A stretch of 33,395 nucleotides of DNA from Saprolegnia diclina VS20 (Eukaryota; Oomycota; Saprolegniomycetes; Saprolegniales; Saprolegniaceae): assembly GCF_000281045.1 (NCBI RefSeq), contig NW_008246069.1:263619-297013 (forward strand), written 5' to 3'. The stretch's first letter is position 1, and every line of letters starts with the position of its first letter. Both the position numbers and the translations under genes were made by a program. The notes below the pieces were generated by a model. The model did no database searches. It had not been told where the DNA came from and worked only from the letters and a program-made list of their open reading frames with translations. Of the stretch, positions 9,597 to 18,710 are shown one piece after another.

Positions 9597-9938
9597 ATGA
9601 CGGACATTCGAGCCGAGCCGTGCTTCCGGTCGGCGCTCTTGTGGGGCATTGCGACAGGCGCCGGCATCGGCTTCCACCGCTTCCGCATCACCAAGCAGGT
9701 CAAGACGGCCTGCGACTACGCGCTCTACTCGTTCGTTGGCGTCGCCGGCGCGTCGTGGTGCGTCACCCACATTGCACTTGGTCGATCCTCACGCTATCGT
9801 AGGGTCGTGTGCCGCGCCGCGCAGGCCGAGAAGCTCAAGCAGCAGCAGCGCATCCTCGACACGATGAACCTTCCGGAAGAGAAGCGCCCGACGCAGTACT
9901 TTCGGTCCGAAGTCGTGCCTGAGGCCAAAGAGCAATAA
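9597..9938 (+). CDS. COX20: Cytochrome c oxidase assembly protein COX20
   Basis: Two exons (9597-9757, 9803-9938) with a 45-base intron (GTGCGT donor, TAG acceptor) give 98 residues. The COX20 (FAM36A) pattern is clear: PCFRSALLWGIATGAGIGFH (first hydrophobic segment), FRITKQVKTACDYALYSFVG, then GASWVVCRAAQAEKLKQQQR. Family members chaperone newly made COX2 in the mitochondrial inner membrane and are anchored by two helices, both visible here. The intron has a length divisible by three and no in-frame stop, so an unspliced message would encode a protein 15 residues longer. Only the spliced form restores the SW-x2-CR join typical of the family. Its 3' end faces BDP1. Confidence 0.85.
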   Translation: MTDIRAEPCFRSALLWGIATGAGIGFHRFRITKQVKTACDYALYSFVGVAGASWCVTHIALGRSSRYRRVVCRAAQAEKLKQQQRILDTMNLPEEKRPTQYFRSEVVPEAKEQ

Positions 9939-10179
9939 GAACACGCTTGCTCTTCCTACATCTGTAGCTTGTCGCCTCGTTGCTACACGTTCGCACCACG
10001 CCCTACTCGTCAGCTAGCACGCGCTGTCTCAATCTATGGGTCCGACGTTGCGTGTGGCGACTCGCCTGGTCGGTAAATCGGCGATTCTCGATGGTCCTTG
10101 CATTTTGCCACGTAGGCTCCATCACGCTGTACAAGTTGCGGCATACCAGCGTCATGCAGGATTCTCGGTTCATTACATG

Positions 10180-12709
10180 TTAAAAGAGCAGTGGCATCTC
10201 TTCAGCCTCGGCCTCCTCGTCGTCGTCGTCGATGTCGCCGCTCTTGGCCTTCTTCTTCCGCGCCGCTTCCTTGGCCAAGATGGTCGAGACCATCTCGGCA
10301 ATGTTGGCGTCTAAGGACATACCATATGAATACAGTCGAGTGAAGAAGCGGCCGATCGTACTCAGTGGGCGCGCTGCCGACGAGAGCGCGAGGTCCACGA
10401 GGTTCCGCCGGACCTTTTCCTCGTTCTTGAATTTGATTTTGAGCTCTTGCCGCGTCCGGTTGGGGAAGAGCGTCGACATGAGCGTAAAGTCGGCGCCGAC
10501 TTGGCTCAGCGCATAGTAAAACTGCGCCGTCTCCGAGTGCGGCCAGCGCTTGGACGTGCGCCGACCCACCAAGTACCCTACAAGAAACGTAGTAAGTCTG
10601 TCTCCCCACACTAGGAGGAGGAAATACCGCCGCCCGATTGACGGCGCTTCTTCTTCTCTTCGTCGTCGTCCTGCTCGCTGTCGTGGTTGACGTTGAGCTC
10701 GTCTTCGTGGATCGTCAAGCTGCTTTCAATGACGACGATGCGGCCATCGACAAACTCAACCCGGGGACCGCTCCTAAATGACGAGAAGTAATGACAGAGT
10801 ACCCTGCGACTAGCCGTACGCCGGTGCAGGGCGGGCCTCGTTACGGGCTTGGCGGCCGGTTCCCTCGTCGTCGTGCTCATCATCCTAGAGAAGCATGAGA
10901 CGACGTATGGACAGTAGTGACACCTCGTCGTCGGCGTCGTCGCGCACGCCCCGGGGCACAGTCATCGCGAGCTCGCCCATGGTCATCTTTGAGAGCGCTA
11001 CTTCGGCCGCGAGCTCGTCTTCCGACTCGAGCACATCTTCCGGTGCCATCTTGGCGACGGTCTTGCGCTTGGCCTTGTTCTTTGGCTACTTCCATCGTGT
11101 TGAGGCTGGTTCGATGAGACAGGTAGCGCTTACCTGGACTTCGTCGTCCTCGAGGAGCGCGCGCGCATAGTCGAGCACCCGCTGGGACGCAGGGACCTAC
11201 GTGAACGCTGCGTTATTGCGATCCATGAAGCAGACAAGACGTACGATGGCCAAGGGCTTGGGCACTCGTCTCGACGTCTTCCGGCCTCGGCGCGCGATCG
11301 ACGCCTGCAGGCAGTAGTCACAGTTCACTCAGATCCAGACATCGACAGGAACGTACAGCGATCGGCGCATCTTCGTCGTCGTCGTCGTAGTTGAAGTCCG
11401 CCGCGTCATCCATATCGTCGTCGTCGACGACTTCAAAGAAGTGGGCATGGCCGCTGTCGCTGTGGTCGTCGTCGATGACCTCGTCCTCAACGGGCGACGC
11501 CGGGCGCTTCGGTCGCTTGGCCTACGCGTGATCAGCATGACTCTTCTGCTTTTCACGACAACGGCCGCTGCATACCTTGGGCTCGTCCGACGACGGCTGT
11601 GCTTTTGCCTTCTTGGCCTTCTTTTGCGTTTCAACACGAGGGGCCGCGACGCGCACGGGCTCTGGCGCCGCCACCATGGGCTTGGTCAAGCTGCGGAGGC
11701 GCATGGACGCGGGTGCGTTCGGCGCGTCGGTCGATGCCATTGCTTTCGCGACCGTCGCGGTCTTGGTCGTCTTGGCCTTCTTGGAGGACTTGGCTTTCTT
11801 GGCCGACTTGTCCGATCTGGCTGATTTGGCCGACTTGGACTTCTTCGTTGTCGGCGAGTTTGTGCTGACGTCCGCCGGCAATTCGAGAGCTGCTGGCTTG
11901 GCGACAGGCGTTGATGGCTTGGACACGGGCGTCGACGGCTTGGACACGGGGGTTCCGGGCTTCAAGACGGGGGTTGCTGGCTTCAAGACGGGGGTTGCCG
12001 GCTTTTGGACAGGAGTACCCGGCTTTTGGACAGGCGTAGGCTTCTCCACCCGTGTTCCTGGCTTCTGCGTGCCGGGTTTCTGCACGGGTGTTCCTGGTGC
12101 CAACACTGGCGTCGCCGGCGTGGGCTACAGTCATCGTTCAACGTGGTTCGACACTATTTGAAGAAAGACGTACAGATTTCGCAGGTGCGACACGGGACGG
12201 CTCCGATCCCACCGATGGGATCACGATCGGGACCTAGAGCCACAACCGTGTTAGCACTGGTGCTCAATAGCGTAGATCGTACCGGCCGGCGTGGCGCTGC
12301 CGTGCGGGCGGGTCCTCTCGGGCTACTGCCAACACCAAATGAGCTGCCAGGTGTAAAGGCGCCGCCGGCGAGGATGCGCGTCGGGCCTTTCGCGGCTGGC
12401 GGCGGGACCACGGGTGTCGGCGCAGGCGTAGCGACGGGAGATGGTTTCTCGTGCGACGCTTCAGTAGCGGCCTTTGGCGTTGCAATCGAGTTGGACCGCG
12501 ACCGCGTCTCGGGCACGGGCGAGTCCGTGGCCGTCGCTGGTGTTGCCGGCTTGGGTTGCGACGCCGGTGCTACGATAACGCTGCAGCGATGGCGCCGACG
12601 AGTACGAGGACGTACCTTGCGACGACTTGGGCCGAGGCCCGATCGAGACGCGCGTCGGCTTGCGCGCGCCCTTGGGCTTCAAGAGCGGGACGCGCTGGGA
12701 CGATGCCAT
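10180..12709 (-). CDS. BDP1: TFIIIB subunit B double-prime (BDP1)
   Basis: Twelve exons, 665 residues: 12616-12709, 12283-12569, 12174-12233, 11576-12124, 11357-11521, 11245-11304, 11134-11196, 10924-11085, 10820-10884, 10628-10773, 10362-10577, 10180-10310. The eleven introns are 39-54 bases, and phases agree at every join. The identifying part is the extended SANT/Myb domain at residues 561-610, with RWPHSETAQFYYALSQVGAD and LFPNRTRQELKIKFKNEEK. This is the hallmark of BDP1, which with TBP and BRF1 recruits RNA polymerase III to tRNA, 5S and other genes. Upstream are a Pro/Ser/Ala-rich N-terminus, a TPVxKP repeat tract (158-224), Lys/Ser-rich and acidic segments and an SLTIHEDEL stretch. 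The tail is KKKAKSGDIDDDDEEAE. The last intron (10311-10361) is 51 bases, without a stop, and may be retained. The start MASSQRVPLLKPK follows three inverted CCAAT boxes. Confidence 0.9.
11892..12098 (-). repeat. 21-base tandem repeat encoding TPVxKP units in BDP1
   Basis: About ten imperfect 21-base units inside BDP1 exon 4 encode a heptad, x-T-P-V-(Q/L/S/A/E)-K-P, with one shortened and two divergent copies at the N-terminal end. Adjacent units such as ATPVLKP twice and STPV(S/A)KP are almost identical in DNA, which points to recent unit duplication. Confidence 0.85.
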
Positions 12710-12945
12710 GGTCGGGCCTTGCTCCCGATTGGTGGTCTCGGGTTATCATTGGCTAAAAGTCAGGGCGCCATCTGATTGGCGGTCCGAATTCGGTTCAAAA
12801 TCGCGGCGCCATCTCCCGACCATGTTGACAGGCTCGTCGGTTGTCCTGCTTTAGTCGATACTAGCTACTAACGTTAGTACTGCAATGTGTCCTCATTGAC
12901 TAAACTCTGGGTCTCGTTCGATGACCGCAAGCGCGCATGGAAGAG
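12710..12945 (-). promoter_or_regulatory. BDP1 promoter with three CCAAT boxes (inverted on the plus strand)
   Basis: ATTGG at 12728-12732, 12748-12752 and 12775-12779 reads as CCAAT in the direction of BDP1, 19-70 bases upstream of the ATG. A direct repeat GGCGCCATCT (12764-12773 and 12805-12814) flanks a CCGAATTCGG palindrome (12784-12793), and a 14-base palindrome TACTAACGTTAGTA lies at 12866-12879. Confidence 0.45.
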
Positions 12946-13343
12946 NNNNNNNNNNNNNNNNNNNNNNNNNNNNNNNNNNNNNNNNNNNNNNNNNNNNNNN
13001 NNNNNNNNNNNNNNNNNNNNNNNNNNNNNNNNNNNNNNNNNNNNNNNNNNNNNNNNNNNNNNNNNNNNNNNNNNNNNNNNNNNNNNNNNNNNNNNNNNNN
13101 NNNNNNNNNNNNNNNNNNNNNNNNNNNNNNNNNNNNNNNNNNNNNNNNNNNNNNNNNNNNNNNNNNNNNNNNNNNNNNNNNNNNNNNNNNNNNNNNNNNN
13201 NNNNNNNNNNNNNNNNNNNNNNNNNNNNNNNNNNNNNNNNNNNNNNNNNNNNNNNNNNNNNNNNNNNNNNNNNNNNNNNNNNNNNNNNNNNNNNNNNNNN
13301 NNNNNNNNNNNNNNNNNNNNNNNNNNNNNNNNNNNNNNNNNNN
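12946..13343. other. Assembly gap (398 N)
   Basis: A run of unknown bases. Any promoter or small gene here cannot be seen. No reconstructed gene crosses it. Confidence 0.99.
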
Positions 13344-13536
13344 TGTCACGTCGCATCAGCGTTTTCATTCAGTCGTCCGTGCAGCAAGGACCGAGAGAGC
13401 GTAGTTAAAAGGTAGCTCGCGGAACGGGACGCTGGTCCTCGCGGGTCGTTGATCTTAGGCTCGTCTTATTGTCGGCGCTGGATGCGCTTGCCGTTGGCCA
13501 CGTCGCTGGATCCGCATCTTCCGGAAGATCGATGCG

Positions 13537-13544
13537 TATCCGGA
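13537..13544. promoter_or_regulatory. TATCCGGA motif
   Basis: A copy of the recurring motif 155 bases upstream of the KH-protein ATG. The TTCCGGAA palindrome (13516-13529) next to it may be a related site. Confidence 0.4.
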
Positions 13545-13618
13545 GAAATACTTTTAAACGATCTTTCTGTATTTGTATTCCCATTGTCATACAATAAACA
13601 TGTAAACAAAAAGGTTTT

Positions 13619-13646
13619 GCATTAAAAAGACTTTGATTTTTAATGC
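13619..13646. repeat. Hairpin with 10-base stem, probable 5' leader of the KH gene
   Basis: GCATTAAAAA and TTTTTAATGC are exactly complementary around the 8-base loop GACTTTGA, 53 bases before the ATG. If transcribed, it would form a weak AU-rich stem. Confidence 0.4.
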
Positions 13647-13698
13647 CAACGGCGTCCCAGTTTGTAATTTGCCATCGCACGTCGAGAGCACTGATTCC

Positions 13699-15690
13699 AT
13701 GGCCGACAACGATCCGGTCGCCAAGGCCCGCGCGATTGCCGCGCGTCTCGGCTTGACAGTTCCTTCCGACAACAGCATCCTCGGGAAGCGCAAGAACCGC
13801 TTCGACGTACGCGTATCATTGCATGTGCCATGCGCTAAGGACCGAGGGCTAGGACGACATGGACGGCCGGAAGAAGAAGAAGGTGTACATCCCCGTCGAG
13901 AAGTACCCGGACATTAACTTTATGGGCCTCCTCATTGGCCCTCGCGGCTCGAACCAGAAGCGCATGGAAGACCTCTCGGGCTCGCGCATTCTTATCCGTG
14001 GCCGCGGCTCGGTCAAGGTGGGCATGCGAGGCATCATGCGGCCTCACGATAACGTGATTGCAGGAATCGTTTGGCGATCCCGATGAGAACGACGATATGC
14101 ACGTGCTCATTACGGCCGACACGGACGACCAGATTGCCAAGGCCCAGGAGCTCGTCGAAGACATTCTCTTCAACCCGGAGAAGGCCATGAAGTTGAAGCA
14201 GGAGCAGCTCCGTCAGTATGTACCCCTTACCATACGCTTCCTGGATACAAACCACGTGTATGTAGGGTCGCTGAGAACAACGGGTCGACCGAAATCACGC
14301 ATTATGGGCCGCTCGGCGGCGGTATCGGCGGCGAGACCATGTTCAAAATGTCGGTGCCCCGTGCGTTGGTCGGCTTGATCATTGGCCGCGGCGGTGAAAC
14401 CATCCGCGACTTGCAGAACAAGAGCGGCAGTCATATCCAAGTCGGGCGCGAAGACGACGGCGGTCCGCCCACGGAGCGCATCGTGCAGATTGCCGGCACG
14501 CCGGCGCAGGTCGAGATTGCACGCAACATGATCAACGGCATCTTGGGCGACCGCGTCGAGGGCGGGCGTCGCGACCGCAACGAGCCGCCGCCGGACGCGC
14601 TCAAGCTCGTCGTGCCGAACGACAAGGTTGGCCTGATCATTGGCCGCCAAGGCGTGACCGTCAAGGGCGTCCAGCAGCGCACAGGGGCCAACGTGGTCGT
14701 ACCGTCGGCGCCCGACAGCGAGAACCCCAGCCTGCGCACGCTCATCATTACCGGCACGTCGGAAGCCAAGGAGGCGGCGCGCGTCGAAATTCAGATGCTT
14801 GTCAACGACCAGCAAAACTTGTTGCCGCAGGGCGCCAACACCATCTACATGCAGCTGCCAAACGATCGGGTGCGAATTCAAGCGCGTACGTACCTCATGC
14901 TCACGTGTATCTTAGGTGGGTATCGTCATTGGCCGCCAAGGCGCCAACGTCCGCGCGATCCAAGAGCGCCACGACTGCCGCATTCAAATTCCCAACGTGC
15001 CGGACCCGGGGTCGATGCCCGAAGTGCGCACGATCTCGATCGCGGGCCCGACGCAGCACGCCGTGCAGATGGCCAAGGCCGAGATTGACGCGATTTTGCT
15101 CAACGACTCTGCGCGCAACTACAACAGCAACTCGCAGTAGGCGACGATTTGGCCGAGGCTTGCTTGGCTGACGAGTTGCGTAGCTATGGCGAGCAGTCGC
15201 GCGGCAGCGGCACGTACGGCACGGTCGACCCGTATGCGCCGCATTATCAGCAGCAGTACTATCAGCAACAGCAGCAGCAATACCAGCAGTACCAGTCGTA
15301 CTACGGGCCGGCCGGTGATGCGACCGCCGCGACGACGACGACGACGACCGCAGGTGACGCGACTGCCGAGGCGGCGGCCCCCGATGCGACAGCGGCGACG
15401 GCAACGGCAGATCCCAACGACCCGAACGCGTACTGGAATGGCTACTACGAGTACGCGGCGTACTATGGCGTGGACGCGGCGAATGCGGCGTGGGGCGTGA
15501 CCGCGGCGGCCGACGGGTCGACGAATGCGCCTCCTGCGGAAGGCACCTCGAGCGAAACCAAGAAGGAAGACGAGGTACCGTCCTTTATACTTGCATGCAC
15601 TCTTGGCTCGTCCTCTCTACTCTCTCTCTTCTTCTCCTTGAATGGTCGTCACCAACCTCCTGTGCCTGGTTCTTCTAGGCGGCCAAGTGA
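13699..15690 (+). CDS. Multi-KH RNA-binding protein (SF1-like KH plus three further KH domains)
   Basis: Seven exons (13699-13806, 13853-14017, 14064-14215, 14266-14869, 14916-15136, 15184-15574, 15679-15690) give 550 residues. The first KH, at about 46-140, resembles the branchpoint-binding SF1/BBP type: KVYIPVEKYPDINFMGLLIG, GxxG loop GPRG (65-68), then RILIRGRGSVK and a helical QUA2-like extension. Three shorter PCBP/FUBP-type KH domains follow with loops GRGG (182-185), GRQG (268-271) and GRQG (349-352); the last is split by an intron inside NDR/VGIVIGRQG. Residues 418-550 form a Gln/Tyr/Ala-rich, prion-like tail ending EDEAAK. No zinc knuckle is seen, unlike typical SF1. A role in splicing or mRNA regulation is inferred. 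The last intron, 104 bases with a long pyrimidine tract, is about twice the size of the others. Confidence 0.88.
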
Positions 15691-16520
15691 GCAGCTGCGC
15701 AGGCAAGCGTCGTCGCCCTCGTTAACCCGTTCATCGAGGCTTTCTACGTCGTCTGTCTTGCGTATGTGTTGTGTGTTGTGCCTAGCTCGGCCACGCGAAC
15801 AAGAAGTGTTGTCGTGCAATCATCTCGGGCTGGTCGACCGCAAGGTACTCGTTCGTTCGTTCGATCGTCGCCATCTCGACGCGCGCTCACGCTGCTGCCA
15901 CGTCAGATGCCCGAGTTCAAGCCTTGCATCTGGCGACATGTCGGCGCGCATGCACCATGCGCTGGACACGCTCCGCCTGCGCAAGCGCTGCCGGCCAGTC
16001 GCACAACCACAAGAATGCTCTGTCCGACCGTTCCGTACATTGAAAAGCCGAACGTTTCGTACATTGCAATACAAAGATCAAGTTGAAACATCCATGCGTA
16101 TTGTACGTGTACGTACCTCTGACGTGGCGCGTGCATATCACCTTCGAACTTCGCGCCAACGCAGCCTAACTTCGCCAGCCGGGGCCAACTCCGGGGTCCG
16201 CGTGCGCATCGAGCCGGAGGCCATCCGTTTATCCGGACATTTCCCGCCGATCGGCGGCTGTTATCCGGCGCTGGCGAATTGGACCACACAAAAGTTCCCT
16301 TTGTGGTCGGGGATTCGACCAATCAGAGGAGACGATTAGAGATCAAGATCTGACCGTGATTACAAGTCATGTTGCATTATATTCGAAGCCTCTTGATACA
16401 AACAACAAGATAATAGAATAAATTGGAACAATGATGTGGATCCGACCAAGGACGCCGAGCATCTTCCTTGGCTGCTTCCATGCACATTTTGCATTTTGCC
16501 AGCAAGGTAGCAACACGAAC
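15691..16520. promoter_or_regulatory. 3' flank of the KH gene and glutamine synthetase promoter
   Basis: 830 bases without a convincing gene. The right half carries TATCCGGA (16230-16237), TATCCGG (16262-16268) and CCAAT (16319-16323), then an AT-rich leader. A CGTACATTG direct repeat lies near 16034 and 16061. Open frames across 15750-16320 have no family features. Confidence 0.5.
16230..16268. promoter_or_regulatory. Two TATCCGG motifs upstream of glutamine synthetase
   Basis: TATCCGGA at 16230-16237 and TATCCGG at 16262-16268 are 32 bases apart and are followed 51 bases later by a CCAAT box. They lie 250-290 bases upstream of the chosen ATG, further than at the other genes. Confidence 0.4.
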
Positions 16521-17591
16521 ATGAGCAAGCTCGATCGCGCGGTCTACGACAAGTACATGGAGCTCGACACTGGTAGCTTCATCCAGGCCGAGTACGTCTG
16601 GGTCGGCGGCTCGGGCGAAGACCTCCGCTGCAAGACGCGCACGCTCGATAAGTACCCGACCTCGGTCGCCGACCTCCCGATCTGGAACTTTGACGGCTCG
16701 AGCACGGGCCAGGCGCCTGGCCAGGACTCGGAAGTCATGCTCAAGCCCGCCGCCATCTACAAGGACCCGTTCCGCCGCGGCAACCACATCCTCGTCATGT
16801 GCGACTGCTACAAGCCCGACATGACGCCGATCCCGTCCAACACGCGCTTTGACGCGGCCCGCGTCATGAAGGCGTGCGAGAAGGAAGTCCCGTGGTTCGG
16901 CATCGAGCAGGAGTACACGCTCTTCGAGGCCGACAAGGTCACGCCGTACGGCTGGCCCGTCGGTGGCTACCCGGGGCCGCAGGGTCCGTACTATTGTGGC
17001 GCCGGCGCGCACTCGGCCTTTGGCCGCCTCATCGCCGACGCGCACTACCGCGCGTGCTTGTACGCTGGCATCCGCATCTCGGGCATCAACGCCGAAGTCA
17101 TGCCCGGCCAGTGGGAGTACCAGGTCGGTCCCTGCACGGGCATCGAATCCGGTGACCAGATGTGGATCTCGCGCTACATCCTCCTCCGCGTCTGCGAGGA
17201 CTTTGGCGTCATCGTGTCGTTCGACCCGAAGCCGATTCCCGGTGACTGGAACGGCGCCGGCTGCCACACCAACGTGTCGACCAAGGCGATGCGCGAAGAC
17301 GGCGGCATGGTCAAGATCATCGAGGCGCTCGAGAAGCTCAAGTTGAAGCACAAGGTGCACATTGCCGCGTACGGTACGGGCAACGAGCGCCGCCTCACGG
17401 GCCGCCACGAGACCGCGTCGATCGACCAGTTCTCGTACGGTGTCGCCAACCGCGGCGCGTCGATCCGCATCCCGCGCCAGGCCGAGGCCGACGGCAAGGG
17501 CTACTTCGAAGACCGTCGCCCGTCCTCCAACATGGACCCGTACGTCGTCACGGGCCGCATCATGAAGACCATCTCGCTCAACGAAGCGTAA
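16521..17591 (+). CDS. Glutamine synthetase, eukaryotic type II
   Basis: An intronless frame of 356 residues, the normal length for GSII. It makes glutamine from glutamate, ammonia and ATP. Signatures are complete: [10 protein letters not shown] (55-64), [15 protein letters not shown] (237-251, nucleotide-binding signature), [10 protein letters not shown] (127-136, metal and glutamate ligands), [10 protein letters not shown] (310-319) and RPSSNMDPY (333-341). The start [15 protein letters not shown] is family-like. An in-frame ATG at 16431 would add 30 residues that begin [10 protein letters not shown] and include a hydrophobic stretch; no stop separates the two. The cytosolic form is the simplest reading, with a possible targeted longer form. 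It lacks introns while most neighbours have several, and its codon use is the most GC-biased in the window, as expected for a highly expressed gene. Confidence 0.97.
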   Translation: MSKLDRAVYDKYMELDTGSFIQAEYVWVGGSGEDLRCKTRTLDKYPTSVADLPIWNFDGSSTGQAPGQDSEVMLKPAAIYKDPFRRGNHILVMCDCYKPDMTPIPSNTRFDAARVMKACEKEVPWFGIEQEYTLFEADKVTPYGWPVGGYPGPQGPYYCGAGAHSAFGRLIADAHYRACLYAGIRISGINAEVMPGQWEYQVGPCTGIESGDQMWISRYILLRVCEDFGVIVSFDPKPIPGDWNGAGCHTNVSTKAMREDGGMVKIIEALEKLKLKHKVHIAAYGTGNERRLTGRHETASIDQFSYGVANRGASIRIPRQAEADGKGYFEDRRPSSNMDPYVVTGRIMKTISLNEA

Positions 17592-18710
17592 GCATTTGTA
17601 GTAGTACAGTAGTAAGAAGAATCATCGAACCATCCTCATTCCCTTGTATCCATCGCCGCCCATCATCCGCTCTGTGTTTCCGTCAACAGCGTGCGTGTCG
17701 CCAACCACGTTCTTTGCAGCCGCGACACCTGCCCTCGCACCAGCCGCGTCCTGGACGGCGTCGGGCGCATGGGATCGAGTACTGGTTGGCGGAGTAGCTA
17801 CCGCGTCGATCGAACCTGCGGCCGCTGGTCGCCAGCTGCGCCACGTCAAAGTTCCCAAGCTTCCATGCATTTTATCACTTGCGGTTTGTATTAGCTGGAC
17901 GTCGATAGTCAGCAGCTGGACGACACTCGGATCTCTCAAGATCGTCTCATTTGCTCCGCCAGCGCCAACTCTGTCTCGGATCCGACCGCGTCGTAGGATC
18001 GAGGCGACGTTCCGCCGACCAGCGCCACGCATTCGCCCTGCAACGCTGCTTCGACTACTCGCTACCAAGCGCAAGCGATGACGTCCATGGCTCATGGCTC
18101 ATGGCTGGTCGAGCATTACGCATCTCCGGCGTCCAGTAGGCAGCCAAATGCGATCGGTGGCGCTGGCCGTATCAAGTCCATCACCGACTGCCGCCAACGA
18201 GTAACAACTGTGCCATGTCACTGCACCAAGCAAACTAAGAACCGAGTTGCTTCTGGCTCATTCTCCAAGATCCACCCCGAGACGACGAAATCGAGCGCCT
18301 GTCCGCCTCAATAGACCGTGTCGGCGGCCAGTTGACCTTCAAGACACATTTGACATGCTTCTGCACAAGTGCTTCAACACCCACCTGGTAAGACGCGCAG
18401 TAATAGCCCCGTTACCGCAGCGCACTGGCTCGCAGCGCGCGTGGACGCCAAGCAGTTACTCACCGCTGGCCTCGCGTCGGTAACTGCGCTACGTCGCGCG
18501 ATCGGCGGCGCCCCAAACTTTCTCGCGCATGGCGATCGTCCTGCAGATATTGGGCGGCGCTGGCCACGCTTGTTGGGTGCGTCGATATTGGGACAGGTTT
18601 GACAAATGGCGTATCAGCGTGGGATTTGCCATCGGCTTTTTTGCGAGCGCAAGGGTTACGTACACAGTACTTGGCCATCCTCTTCGTCGAGGCAGAGACC
18701 ATCAACGGCC
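17592..18710. other. 1.1-kb region without a supported gene
   Basis: Overlapping open frames occur on both strands (17644-18081 plus, 17622-18095 minus), but neither has family features, and base composition is less coding-like than in neighbours. A short stretch near 18280-18330 could encode DDEIERLSASIDRVGGQL, which looks coding, but it is soon closed and may be a remnant. A threefold CATGGCT direct repeat lies near 18086-18106. Confidence 0.4.

Larger units (their letters stand above)
13344..13698. promoter_or_regulatory. Upstream region of the four-KH gene
   Basis: 355 bases between the gap and the ATG. It holds a 14-base palindrome ATCTTCCGGAAGAT (13516-13529), TATCCGGA (13537-13544) and an AT-rich stretch with a potential hairpin (13619-13646). 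No gene is seen. Confidence 0.5.

Noticed and set aside
10180-10611. Short Myb-domain protein as a separate gene
   Set aside because: In-phase splice sites join it to eleven upstream exons that together form BDP1.
13619-13646. The hairpin as a transcription terminator
   Set aside because: It lies upstream of a plus-strand gene in eukaryotic DNA with no gene ending there; bacterial-type terminators do not apply.
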